From NCBI GenBank assembly GCA_003563895.1, contig PWTK01000022.1:1-39314 (forward strand): a DNA stretch of 39,314 bases, read 5' to 3'. Below are positions 8,130-16,289 of the stretch, piece by piece. The notes beneath the pieces were generated by a model. That model did no database searches. It saw only the letters and a list, made by a program, of their open reading frames with translations, and was not told the origin of the DNA. The stretch comes from Syntrophomonadaceae bacterium. Its GTDB lineage: Bacteria > Bacillota > Dethiobacteria > DTU022 > UBA8154. Position 1 is the first letter of the stretch. Every line of letters starts with the position of its first letter. The position numbers were made by a program, and so were the translations under genes.

Positions 8130-9763
8130 TCTTCCCAACTAATTTCCTTAAGCGCTTGTTTTATGTCTTCGGCCTTTTTGTCTTCTGCCAGCAGCCTTTT
8201 GTCGCAAATCAGGCCGTATTCTATGCCGTCCACCAGGGCGATCCAGCTGGCGGCAATGATGTTTTCAGATACGCCTACCGTCCCCCATTTTTTCTTGCTG
8301 TTTTGAAAGGTGGTCAGCACGCGCACTTTGGCGGCCGTCCCGTCTTTGCCGTCAAGCACCCTCACCTTATAATCAACCAGTTTAATCTCTTTCAGCTCGG
8401 GGTAGATCTCTTCCAGGGCTTTACGCAGGGCTTTGTCCATCGCATTGACCGGCCCGTTTCCTTCAGCTGCCGTGTGGACAGTCTGCTCCTCCACTTTCAG
8501 CTTGATGGTGGCTTCCACGTAGAGATCATCCTCTTCGCGCCTCTGCTTGTCAACAATAACGCGAAAGCCTTCAAGCTCAAAGAGGGGCTTGTACGCTTTT
8601 GTTGATTTCCATACAAGCAGATCAAAAGAACCCTCGGCCCCTTCAAACTGGTACCCCTGGTGCTCCATTTCCTTCAACTTTTTTAGAACTTCTCTGGCTT
8701 CCGGCAGCTTGCCGGTAAGCCTCAACCCGTTTTCCCTGGCCTTCAGCAGGATATTCCCCTTGCCCGAAAGCTCAGAAATCAGGAAGCGCCTCCTGTTTCC
8801 CACTTCTTCGGGATCTGCGTGTTCATAAGAACGGGCGTGCTTGGCAACTGCACTAACGTGAACTCCGCCTTTATGGGTAAAGGCATTGCGGCCCACAAAG
8901 GGCTGGTTGTCCTGGGGGATCATGTTGGCCAGCTCGGCAACCAGCTTGGAAATACGGGTCAGGCCTCTTAGTTTCTCCGGGTCGAAGCTGGAAATACCCA
9001 GTTTAAACTGCAGGTTGGGGATCAGGGTGCAAAGATCGGCATTCCCGCACCTTTCTCCGTAACCGTTTATGGTTCCCTGCACGTGAACGGCCCCGCTCTG
9101 CAGGGCAATAAGAGAATTGGCCACTGCCATCCCGCAGTCATTATGGGCATGGATGCCGAGGGGTGTGGTGATCCTGGACTTAACTTCTTTCACCACCTTT
9201 TGCACTTCCAGCGGCAGTGCCCCCCCGTTGGTATCGCACAAAACGAGCACATCAGCACCGCCCTCGGCAGCGGCTTCCAGGGTTTTTAAGGCGTAATCCG
9301 GGTTGTTTTTGAACCCGTCGAAAAAATGCTCGGCATCGAAAAAAACTTCCCGGTGTTTGCTCTTGAGAAACGATACCGTATCAAAAATCATGGAGAGATT
9401 TTCCTCCAGCGTCGTTCCCAGGACATGGGTGGCATGGAAATCCCAGCATTTGCCAACTATGGTTACTGCGGGAGTTCCGGCTTCCAAAAGTGACCTGACA
9501 TTGGCGTCGGCACCCACCTCTATCCCGGCATGCCGGGTGCTGCCGAAGGCCACAACTTTGGCCCCCTGGAGAGAAAGCTCCTTCAGCCGCCGAAAAAATT
9601 CCATATCCTTGGGGTTTGAGCCGGGCCATCCGCCTTCTATATAGTCAACCCCCAGATCATCCAGCAGCCTGGCAATCTCGATTTTATCGCTGATGGAAAA
9701 AGAAATGCCTTCTCTTTGTGAACCATCCCTGAGCGTGGTATCGTATACACTGACTGTATCCAT
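8117..9763 (-). CDS. cimA: (R)-citramalate synthase
   Basis: CimA joins pyruvate and acetyl-CoA to citramalate, opening a threonine-independent route to 2-ketobutyrate and isoleucine. The 548-residue protein starts with the DRE-TIM metallolyase signature [13 protein letters not shown] (residues 7-19). [13 protein letters not shown] (Claisen-condensing His motif) lies near 205, [15 protein letters not shown] near 230, and a C-terminal LeuA dimerisation/allosteric domain runs from about residue 400. The [11 protein letters not shown] segment fits the long GSU1798-like CimA group rather than LeuA or NifV. GGAGG lies 6 nt before the ATG. It is the last gene of a long run and has its own terminator. 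Confidence 0.94.
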   Translation of the reverse strand: MDTVSVYDTTLRDGSQREGISFSISDKIEIARLLDDLGVDYIEGGWPGSNPKDMEFFRRLKELSLQGAKVVAFGSTRHAGIEVGADANVRSLLEAGTPAVTIVGKCWDFHATHVLGTTLEENLSMIFDTVSFLKSKHREVFFDAEHFFDGFKNNPDYALKTLEAAAEGGADVLVLCDTNGGALPLEVQKVVKEVKSRITTPLGIHAHNDCGMAVANSLIALQSGAVHVQGTINGYGERCGNADLCTLIPNLQFKLGISSFDPEKLRGLTRISKLVAELANMIPQDNQPFVGRNAFTHKGGVHVSAVAKHARSYEHADPEEVGNRRRFLISELSGKGNILLKARENGLRLTGKLPEAREVLKKLKEMEHQGYQFEGAEGSFDLLVWKSTKAYKPLFELEGFRVIVDKQRREEDDLYVEATIKLKVEEQTVHTAAEGNGPVNAMDKALRKALEEIYPELKEIKLVDYKVRVLDGKDGTAAKVRVLTTFQNSKKKWGTVGVSENIIAASWIALVDGIEYGLICDKRLLAEDKKAEDIKQALKEISWEEEAL

Positions 9764-9828
9764 ATGCGTCCTCCATCGGAAATCCTATCTTGATTAAAAG
9801 TAATTATACTATACGGCATAAAGCCTGT

Positions 9829-10800
9829 CTACCGGCCAGAAATAATTTTATTGTGAATCTTCAGCAGCTCAATGGCCAGTTCTTCGATATAGTCTGCACC
9901 TTTACGGCCCCTTTCCAGTGCATGAAGCCAGCGCAGCGGGATGGAACCCTTCCCCCGGTAGGCACCGGCGATCGCTCCGGTCATGGCACCGATGGTATCC
10001 GTGTCCCCTCCCAGGCCCACGGAAAAAACCAGGGCCTCCTCAAAATCCTCGCTGTGCGACAGAAAAGAATAAATTGCCGGGGGTACCGAACAGAGAGCCC
10101 TGCTGTCATTCCCCAATCGATCAAGCACCTCTTCCACTGGAGGCTTTTTCTCTTTCTGCAGCAGCTCAGCAACGGCTTCCAACTTTTCCCGGAAAGGGGA
10201 ACCGGGCGAAACCTGCCCGAGCAGGGTTGAAAGAAAGTCTTCCCTGTCCAATGGACGCGCGGGGTCGCTATTTATGGCCAGCGCCACGGCACTGGCCTGC
10301 AGGGCTGCACCCTCCTGGCCCAGGGGATGGGCATGGGTGATGACAGAGGATTCAAAGGCCACTTCCCTCAGCTGCACGAGATCGTGATGATACAAGCAGC
10401 CAACCGGCGCCACACGCATCGCAGACCCGTTTCCGTAAGACCCGCCCTGGAACACCTTGGCTCCAGCTTCCCACCAGTTAACTCCACTGCGGATCAGCTC
10501 CAGCGCCCTTCGCGTACCGGCACCGTATCCTCTCTGATAATTAAAATTTTCCAGGAACGACCGGGCCAGGTCCTCGCCGTCAAAGCCTCCCTTCTGAACA
10601 AGGCTTTCAGCCAGGGCGATCATCATCTCTGTATCATCCGTGTAGGTCCCGACTCCCATTCGGGCCTCCAGCATTTCCCGCAGTTGACCGTAATGGGTCC
10701 TGATAGAAACATGGGAGGCACCTTCCACAGGCATGCCCAGCGCATCGCCCACGTGGGTGCCCAGCAGGGCTCCACAAAACCTGTCGGAAAGATCGATCAT
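9829..10800 (-). CDS. ADP-ribosylglycohydrolase family protein
   Basis: 323-residue DraG/ARH-type hydrolase, which removes ADP-ribose from proteins or small molecules using a di-Mg2+ centre. Diagnostic motifs are GALLGTHVGDALGMPVEG near the N-terminus, TYTDDTEM (about 53-60) and the C-terminal GGDTDTIGAMTGAIAGA (metal-binding Asp residues). The fold appears complete. It lies 32 bp after the CoA-transferase beta gene and 65 bp before cimA. No DraT-type ADP-ribosyltransferase is in the window, so the substrate is open. The SLOG-fold gene at 13272-13721, another predicted binder of nucleotide-derived ligands, lies in the same run. Confidence 0.9.
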   Translation of the reverse strand: MIDLSDRFCGALLGTHVGDALGMPVEGASHVSIRTHYGQLREMLEARMGVGTYTDDTEMMIALAESLVQKGGFDGEDLARSFLENFNYQRGYGAGTRRALELIRSGVNWWEAGAKVFQGGSYGNGSAMRVAPVGCLYHHDLVQLREVAFESSVITHAHPLGQEGAALQASAVALAINSDPARPLDREDFLSTLLGQVSPGSPFREKLEAVAELLQKEKKPPVEEVLDRLGNDSRALCSVPPAIYSFLSHSEDFEEALVFSVGLGGDTDTIGAMTGAIAGAYRGKGSIPLRWLHALERGRKGADYIEELAIELLKIHNKIISGR

Positions 10801-10832
10801 ACGTAATAACCCTCCTTCTTAATTCTTGGGAC

Positions 10833-11564
10833 TTAACGAATGCAGCGTTTCACGAAATGCGGGTAAGCCTGGCGTATTTTTTCTTTCACCTGCGAACGCA
10901 GCACTTCAAGCTCTTCTTCAGAGGGAGGAACGGTTTCGGTTGCCTGATCCGGCACTTCCAGGGAAAATCCCGTATTCTCCAACACCTTCTCCACGGTGAT
11001 TCCGGGATGGACGGATTCCAGCACAAACTCGCCCTTTTCCTCTATATAAGAAAGCACACACAGCGGTGTCAGGCACTTTGATGCTTTCCCCTGCCTGTAA
11101 ACCTCCGGAGGAGACTGACCTGCGCCGGTCACAAAGTCGACGTGTTCAACAAAAGATTTCGGATGGTGGTCGGTTGTGAAAAGGATCACGCGCGGCACTG
11201 TATAATATAGGGTACCCGTCCCGGCTCCGCCGGGAAGCCTGACCTTGGGCTTCTCGTAATCTCCAATGACGTGCAGGTTTGTATTGGCATACCTGTCCAC
11301 CTGGGCGCCGCCCAGAAAAAAGAGGTCAACTTTCCCCCTCTGCGCCAGGTCAAAAAACTCCTTTACCCCTTCGCTGAAGGGCCAGAATTCCCTTATCATC
11401 CAGATCAGTAATTCCGCTTCCGGCGCATGAGTCAGCTTGGCCAGTATCGCCCCCGCAGCGGGAACCGGGGAAAGGGTTCCCACCGCCACTGTTTCTTTAT
11501 CCCTGATTTCGCGGGAAACAAGAACAGACATCAGCTCTTCTACTGTGTAATCCGGGTGTTGCAA
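10833..11564 (-). CDS. CoA-transferase beta subunit (GctB/IpdB-like)
   Basis: 243-residue beta subunit of the family I CoA-transferase fold. The nucleotide-binding core RLPGGAGTG followed by PRVILFTTDH and the C-terminal IEEKGEFVLESVHPGITVEKV segment are typical of the GctB/IpdB branch. I cannot place the ENG-type catalytic glutamate of true CoA-transferases; the corresponding region reads REFWPFSEG. It may therefore be nearer to IpdB-type hydrolases, which are reported to lack that residue. It lies 12 bp downstream of the alpha subunit gene, so the two are expected to form a heteromer. The acyl substrate is unknown. Confidence 0.85.
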   Translation of the reverse strand: MQHPDYTVEELMSVLVSREIRDKETVAVGTLSPVPAAGAILAKLTHAPEAELLIWMIREFWPFSEGVKEFFDLAQRGKVDLFFLGGAQVDRYANTNLHVIGDYEKPKVRLPGGAGTGTLYYTVPRVILFTTDHHPKSFVEHVDFVTGAGQSPPEVYRQGKASKCLTPLCVLSYIEEKGEFVLESVHPGITVEKVLENTGFSLEVPDQATETVPPSEEELEVLRSQVKEKIRQAYPHFVKRCIR

Positions 11565-11576
11565 CGCAGCTCCCTC

Positions 11577-12386
11577 CTAGCCGGTAATGAAATCGCGGAG
11601 AAAACTATTGAATTTCTCCCCGTCTTTGGCGGCTTCAATATACCTTGACACAAGGTTTTCGTCCAAATCGTAATAGCCCCTGCAGGCGGTTGGACGCGCC
11701 GCGCCTTCCAGGAGCACAACCCCTGTCACATAAAGGGACGGGATCAGCACCCCTTCACCGCAAGCGAGCAGCTCCTCCCGTGAATCGACCAGTTCCTCGC
11801 AGGTGGCAATAACCTTTTCTGAAGCCCGCGCCAGGAGGGGGTCGTTTTCGAAGCCGTCTACCAAAAGGTTGCCTTTCCGATCGGCTTTAAAGGCGTGAAT
11901 AAATGCCAGGTCGGGTGTAATCGGGGGAACAAGCACCACTTTTTCCCCTTCCTGGAAAGGATTTTCCACCGCCTTGAAATCGGAACGAATGTGCATATAG
12001 CCCGTGCCGATGATGCCCCGAACCGGCATGAACGGTTGGCCCATGGCTCCAGCCTGGAGTCCCGCCAGCAGACTCGGTCAGGTGTGTTCCTTCAAGTTAA
12101 GGCGCCCCTCCTGAGCCAGGCGACGCATGTTGGGAGCCAGACCGAATTCCCACAAGCCCATCTGTGCGAACTCCAGGGATTTTACCGCACCGGCACCGAT
12201 CAAAAGATCTGCGGCAAACCCCCCTACCGGTGAAGCGATCAGCTCCAGATCTCCGGGGGCGGCTCGGATCGTTTCTTTCACCAGCTCCACCGGGTTCATG
12301 TTAATGGACTGACCGCCAAGCGCCAGGCTCATTCCGTCCGCAAGGTGCTCTCTGACTGTTCCCAGTTCAATGAGTTTGGAGCTCAT
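11577..12386 (-). CDS. CoA-transferase alpha subunit (GctA/IpdA-like) interrupted by one in-frame UGA
   Basis: Two open stretches in the same frame, separated only by TGA at 12078-12080, together make one 269-residue alpha subunit. The first 102 codons carry the N-terminal part (LALGG, NPVELVKETIR, ADLLIGAGAVKSLEF, FGLAPNMRR). After the UGA the frame continues at once with PSLLAGLQAGAMG and the conserved PFMPVRG, through to a normal C-terminus. ATG at 12386 is preferred (AGGATG 7 nt upstream) over TTG at 12392. A hairpin at 12037-12067 has its loop starting 22 nt past the UGA and resembles a bacterial SECIS. Codon 103 could be selenocysteine, a readthrough residue or a nonsense mutation; neither flank shows other damage. 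The beta subunit follows by 12 bp. Confidence 0.8.
12037..12067 (-). promoter_or_regulatory. SECIS-like hairpin downstream of in-frame UGA
   Basis: On the minus strand UGGC (12064-12067) pairs with GCCA (12037-12040), GG (12061-12062) with CC (12045-12046), and CUCC (12056-12059) with GGAG (12047-12050). The loop is AGGCU, with G in its second position. UGA-to-loop distance is 22 nt, within the range known for bacterial SECIS elements. It lies inside a coding region, so part of the pairing may be chance. Confidence 0.35.
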
Positions 12387-12463
12387 GTTCAATCATCCTT
12401 TTCTATTTGTGAGTGTTCCTGCTCAACCCGATTCTCAAGCCGTGCAGTGCGTCTTATGCCGCC

Positions 12464-13243
12464 CTATCCATAGAGAAAACTCCTGATAAAACCCTCCACT
12501 TTCGGCGCAGGGGCATAAATCCCGAAATGACCTTCGCCTAAAATATCGGCCTTCAGGGACAGCATCTCCCGCAGAGAACTTGTCCACTGCTTCCTGTCCG
12601 ATCCCCACTGCGGGTGCAGGGGGCCGTGAAGATCCTGACCAAACAGCACCCTGCCGCCGGGAAAATCCCCCCATACCGCAATGCTGCCGGGGGTGTGTCC
12701 GGGGATGTGCAAAAGCACCAGTTCCTGCTCTCCGCAGAAAATTTTCGCTTCTTTGCTTTCAACCGGCTGGTCCACCGTAACGGGGTTGTATTCCAGGCCG
12801 TAAAAATCCGCAGCCACTTTGCCGGAGTCTTTCCCTTCGATGGCGTTTTGGTCTCCCCGGTGGGCAATCACCCGGCACCCCGTTCGCCTGACAATTTCGG
12901 CCGCTCCCCCGCAGTGATCAATGTGGGCATGGGTCAGCACCAGGGTTTTCAACCCCTCCGGTTCGAATCCCGCCTTTTTAATTCTTTCCAGGATGGCCAC
13001 TGCGGTAAGGCCGCAGCCGGCATCGACCAGCAGGAGACTCCCGCTGTTTTCCACCAGGTAGACATTGCAATCCTCGGGAGCGGTCAATTCGGGGCCGCCC
13101 ACCAGGTGGACGCCTTCTGTGATCTTCAAAATCAACCCGCCTTCGAACGTGCTGTTCTTTTTGGGCCCACTTCTCGGGTCGAGCCGGCTGCGCGGGATCC
13201 GACACCCGCCACAGCGGCAGCCCTCTTTTATCAATAATTCCAT
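12464..13243 (-). CDS. MBL-fold metallo-hydrolase with Cys-rich N-terminus
   Basis: 259 residues from the ATG at 13243. The metallo-beta-lactamase metal motif THAHIDHCGG (His105, His107, Asp109, His110) is followed by HIPGHTPGS, GQDLHG and GEGHFG, so both zinc sites can be formed; glyoxalase II-like thioester hydrolysis is a possible activity. The open frame extends upstream without a good start. From 13243 the first 15 residues contain GCRCGGC, a possible metal-binding knot not usual in this family. Its closest GGAGG is 15 nt upstream, so the real start could instead be a TTG just before LILKITEGVH. It lies between the SLOG gene and the CoA-transferase genes. Confidence 0.85.
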   Translation of the reverse strand: MELLIKEGCRCGGCRIPRSRLDPRSGPKKNSTFEGGLILKITEGVHLVGGPELTAPEDCNVYLVENSGSLLLVDAGCGLTAVAILERIKKAGFEPEGLKTLVLTHAHIDHCGGAAEIVRRTGCRVIAHRGDQNAIEGKDSGKVAADFYGLEYNPVTVDQPVESKEAKIFCGEQELVLLHIPGHTPGSIAVWGDFPGGRVLFGQDLHGPLHPQWGSDRKQWTSSLREMLSLKADILGEGHFGIYAPAPKVEGFIRSFLYG

Positions 13244-13271
13244 GTGAACGGCATTTTTCCTCCCGCAATTT

Positions 13272-13721
13272 TTACCGCAGGGCCTCATCGACCGCTTGCA
13301 GGGGAGAATCGAACTCCACCACTCCGGCAATTTGGAAAGTAGGGCGCAGGGCCACAACTTTTTTGCCTGCCTTCAGGGCAACCGCCATCTCCGAGAGCGT
13401 GCCATACTCGCCCGGAAGTGCCACCAGGACATCGCTAAAGCGCACCACCAGGAAATTTCTGATTTCTCCCATGCCGGTGGGCAAAGCATAAGTCACAAAA
13501 GGGTTGGCCGCCTCCCGACTGCTGCCGGGAAGGACTCCAATGCTCGTGCCTCCGGCTTCAAGGCACCCGCGGCAGGCCTCCTCCATGACACCTCCCAACC
13601 CCCCACAAACCAGCACGGCCCCCCTGCGCGCAACTTCCCGTCCTACCTGGAAAGCGAACTGCGCCGTGTCGGCGCCACAATCGCCCGATCCGATTACACC
13701 GAGATATCGAAGTTCCACCAA
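13272..13721 (-). CDS. SLOG-fold (TIGR00725/LOG-like) nucleotide-binding protein
   Basis: 149-residue Rossmannoid protein of the DprA/LOG (SLOG) superfamily. Visible motifs are YLGVIGSG at the N-terminus, VCGGLGGVMEEACRG (phosphate-binding loop, about 38-52) and LPGEYGTLSEM (about 102-112). The PGExGTLxE form is shared with cytokinin-riboside phosphoribohydrolases of the LOG group, but the usual PGGxGTxxE has one change here (GE for GG). SLOG proteins are thought to bind NAD, ADP-ribose or nucleotide derivatives; the actual ligand is unknown. Start is TTG at 13721, or GTG one codon later, with GGGGGGA upstream. It opens the minus-strand run toward cimA. Confidence 0.85.
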   Translation of the reverse strand: MVELRYLGVIGSGDCGADTAQFAFQVGREVARRGAVLVCGGLGGVMEEACRGCLEAGGTSIGVLPGSSREAANPFVTYALPTGMGEIRNFLVVRFSDVLVALPGEYGTLSEMAVALKAGKKVVALRPTFQIAGVVEFDSPLQAVDEALR

Positions 13722-13775
13722 CGTTCCCCCCTGGACTTAAAATTTTTTCCTGCGGTAGAACAATAACCGGGAGAA

Positions 13776-13784
13776 TGTTATAAT
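13776..13784 (+). promoter_or_regulatory. extended -10 promoter of the helicase gene
   Basis: TGTTATAAT, a perfect extended -10 box, lies about 40 nt upstream of the helicase ATG. The -35 region is poor (TAGAAC-like near 13756-13761), as is common for extended -10 promoters. The divergent SLOG operon must also start in this 100-bp gap, but its promoter is not clear. Confidence 0.6.
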
Positions 13785-13824
13785 AAATCTTGCGGCCAGG
13801 TGACATGGAAAGGTGGTTGTATTC

Positions 13825-15807
13825 ATGGAACGCCCGTCAGCGGAAAAAAGCACTCAAGCATCAAACTGGGATGAAAAAATGCGCCAAGAACTGAATGAGG
13901 AACAGTGCCTTTTTGCCACCTGCGGGGACCGATCCCTGCTGGGAATCGCCGGCCCCGGATCGGGCAAAACTCGCGCCCTGACTTATCGTGTGGCTAACCT
14001 GCTGCAAAAAGGCGTCCCCCCGCACAGAGTAATGCTGGTTACATTTACCAATAAGGCCGCGGAAGAAATGAAAGAAAGGGTGAAAGAGCTGCTGGGGGGC
14101 ACCCTGCCTTCGGGGCTTTGGGAAGGCACTTTTCACAGTCTCGGCGCCCGGTTTCTGCGCCGGCACGCATCCCTTGTAAACAGAAGCCCCGGCTTTTCCA
14201 TTATGGACGAGGAAGACCGCAAGGCCATGCTGCGCTCGGCTCTTGCCGAATCCAAAATTGCGTTCAGCTCCCAAGAGAAAAACATTTTCATCAAAAGGGG
14301 TATCCTCGGCAGGATTCTCAGCTCCGCCAAAAACTCCGGCATGCAGCTTTCCGATTACCTTCCGCAACACGAACCCGCCCTCGTCGATTACCTGGAAGCA
14401 TTCACAAAAGTTCTCAGCTTTTACGAGCACAAAAAAACCCTGGCCAACAGCTTCGATTTTGACGATCTGCTCACGGAATGGCTGCGGCTGCTGGAAGAAA
14501 ATGAATCCGTTCGCGCCCGCTACCAGGAACAATTCAGCCATATCCTGGTTGATGAATTCCAGGACACGAATATTATCCAAAACCGCCTCGTGCTCCTGCT
14601 TGGAAAATTCTCTGCCATCAGCCTGGTGGGTGATGACTCCCAGTCCATCTACAGCTTCCGCTGCGCAGAAATCGGCAATATCCTGCACTTTCCCCACAAC
14701 AGGGAGGACTGTCATACCGTCAAGCTGATCCAGAATTACCGCAGCACGCCGCAAATCCTGGAACTGGCAAACTGCTCCATTGAGAATAACGTTCAGCAGG
14801 TTCCTAAAGAGCTGGTCAGTACGCGCAGTGATGGGGTAAAGCCCCGGCTCTATATTGCCAATGACAACTTCCAGGAAGCCCGGTACATCGTCAATGCCAT
14901 TGAAGATCTCTATTACGGCAACGGCCAAAACTTAAAAGACATCGCCGTCCTTTACCGCAGCTCCTATCTCTCCCAGGATCTGGAGATGGCACTGCTCAAC
15001 AAGAAGATCCCTTACCTCACATTCGGGGGGTTAAAATTTTTACAGAGGGCTCATATAAAAGACATCCTGGCCTGGTTGAAAATCCTTTACAACCAGTGGG
15101 ATGAACTGGCGTGGCAGAGAGTGGCTCTCATGCACGAGGGCATCGGTGAGGCCACCTTCCAAAAACTCTGGCAAAAACTGCGCGCCTACCCGCAGCCGAT
15201 TTCGGCAGCGCTGCAGAAGGAAGTAATCCCTTCCCGCGGGGCCCGGGGTTGGGAAGAGCTGCTTCAAACCCTGGGGGCTTTGAACCGGCTTGGCACCGAC
15301 AACGTACCGCAGCTTATACGCACACTCATGGAGAGCTCTTACGGGAATTACCTCCGGCAGCAGTACCCGGATGACTACACGGAAAGGGGCCTGGGCATTG
15401 AAAGGCTTGCCGCTTATGGGGGGAGGTGCTCATCGCTGCAAGGCTTCCTGGAATCGCTGCTGCTGGAAGAAAGCCTCATCCTGGACACCATCAAGGATGA
15501 GCGCCCGGAAAAGGACTTCCTCACCCTTACCACCATTCACAGCGCGAAAGGTAAAGAATGGAAAACAGTATTTCTGATCGGCCTAAACGATGGCCGCTTC
15601 CCCCCTCCCCAGGGAATGAACAACCTGGAGGAGGAAAGAAGGCTTTTCTATGTAGCGGTCACCAGGGCCAAAGACGATCTCTTTTTGCTGTCCTCCCGGC
15701 AGGAATATCGGAGATGGGAGAGCCTGCTGACCGGGCCTTCAACGTTCATCAAAGAGCTTCCCTTCCACTGCTACGAAATCATCATTGACGATTCTTCAGA
15801 GTATTAA
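13825..15807 (+). CDS. superfamily I (UvrD/PcrA-like) ATP-dependent DNA helicase
   Basis: 660 residues with all helicase motifs: Q-motif LNEEQ, Walker A GPGSGKT, TFTNKAAEEM (Ia), VDEFQDT (II), VGDDSQSIY (III), QNYRSTPQIL (IV), TTIHSAKGKEW (V) and LFYVAVTRAK (VI). It is shorter than PcrA/UvrD and ends soon after motif VI without the C-terminal RNA-polymerase-binding tail. It is therefore probably an accessory paralogue rather than the essential PcrA. The ATG at 13825 has AAAGGTGG 8 nt upstream; GTG at 13813 is an alternative. It stands alone on the plus strand, and its end meets minus-strand sequence carrying the intron remnant. Role in repair or recombination is inferred. Confidence 0.93.
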   Translation: MERPSAEKSTQASNWDEKMRQELNEEQCLFATCGDRSLLGIAGPGSGKTRALTYRVANLLQKGVPPHRVMLVTFTNKAAEEMKERVKELLGGTLPSGLWEGTFHSLGARFLRRHASLVNRSPGFSIMDEEDRKAMLRSALAESKIAFSSQEKNIFIKRGILGRILSSAKNSGMQLSDYLPQHEPALVDYLEAFTKVLSFYEHKKTLANSFDFDDLLTEWLRLLEENESVRARYQEQFSHILVDEFQDTNIIQNRLVLLLGKFSAISLVGDDSQSIYSFRCAEIGNILHFPHNREDCHTVKLIQNYRSTPQILELANCSIENNVQQVPKELVSTRSDGVKPRLYIANDNFQEARYIVNAIEDLYYGNGQNLKDIAVLYRSSYLSQDLEMALLNKKIPYLTFGGLKFLQRAHIKDILAWLKILYNQWDELAWQRVALMHEGIGEATFQKLWQKLRAYPQPISAALQKEVIPSRGARGWEELLQTLGALNRLGTDNVPQLIRTLMESSYGNYLRQQYPDDYTERGLGIERLAAYGGRCSSLQGFLESLLLEESLILDTIKDERPEKDFLTLTTIHSAKGKEWKTVFLIGLNDGRFPPPQGMNNLEEERRLFYVAVTRAKDDLFLLSSRQEYRRWESLLTGPSTFIKELPFHCYEIIIDDSSEY

Positions 15808-15883
15808 TAACTGACTGAAACCAGTCCCGCAGCGAAAGATCAAATGCATCTTGGTACATCGCAAGCCAAAGGAACAGCCCCAT
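15782..15883 (-). CDS. possible small ORF, 33 residues
   Basis: A 33-codon frame starting with ATG and reading MGLFLWLAMYQ onward, with an amphipathic second half and a stop 26 bp inside the convergent helicase end. There is no good ribosome-binding site and I know no homologue. It lies just downstream of the group II intron remnant, so it could be a chance frame or a leftover of the interrupted locus. Confidence 0.2.
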   Translation of the reverse strand: MGLFLWLAMYQDAFDLSLRDWFQSVINTLKNRQ

Positions 15884-15965
15884 CGTCTTGCTTTTTTAGG
15901 TATGGTGACGTATCTCTTCAAAGGAATGCCTCTTATGCTTTCACTTCACCGCGGTAACGCACGGT

Positions 15966-16039
15966 CTCGAGTGGAGCAGGGAAATCCCTCCCCTATTCCT
16001 TCAAGGAACCGGGCGTGAGACCCCCACCTCGTCCAGCTC
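15966..16039 (-). mobile_element. group II intron 3' remnant (domains V and VI)
   Basis: On the minus strand 16039-16006 is exactly 34 nt and folds as a group II intron domain V. Basal stem GAGCTGG/CCGGTTC includes the AGC triad, and the upper stem is GAGGT/GTCTC. The loop is GGGG instead of a GNRA tetraloop. It is followed by a domain VI-like hairpin (AGGG/CCCT inside a longer stem) and CTCCACTC near 15966, as at the 3' ends of bacterial class C introns. No maturase frame is found, so it is a truncated, inactive copy. The upstream 16040-16289 stretch has no recognisable gene and may be intron domain IV residue. Confidence 0.65.
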
Positions 16040-16289
16040 CCACAGAACACCTGCTGGTGGGGACAATTGCCGGTGAGCAAAACACGCCGGGACTGCGTTT
16101 GCTGTTCCGTATAGCCCGACACTGTTTGCCTACAGTGAACTCGGCCACACAACCGCCCCCATGGCAACCCCGGGTGTTCGTTCATAACGTGCTCCCGCAT
16201 TACACGCTTGACTATGACAAGCAGACCTCCTGCTTCCCCCAATCCCCTAACTTCTCCAGGAAAAGTCAACGGCGAGACCACAACCCCTT

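Noticed and set aside
11577-12392. Two separate small genes for the CoA-transferase alpha subunit
   Set aside because: The second part lacks a ribosome-binding site and begins in the middle of the conserved domain; both parts are in one frame, so a single interrupted gene fits better.
12955-12980. tRNA T-loop-like motif GGTTCGAATCC
   Set aside because: It lies inside the MBL hydrolase gene and no acceptor, D or anticodon stem surrounds it.
13861-14928. 355-codon open frame antisense to the helicase
   Set aside because: The plus-strand frame carries all helicase motifs; the antisense frame mirrors its codon use and has no ribosome-binding site or motif.
15946-16281. 111-codon minus-strand frame in the comM-helicase gap
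   Set aside because: It runs through the group II intron domain V and VI and shows no protein family; treated as intron RNA.
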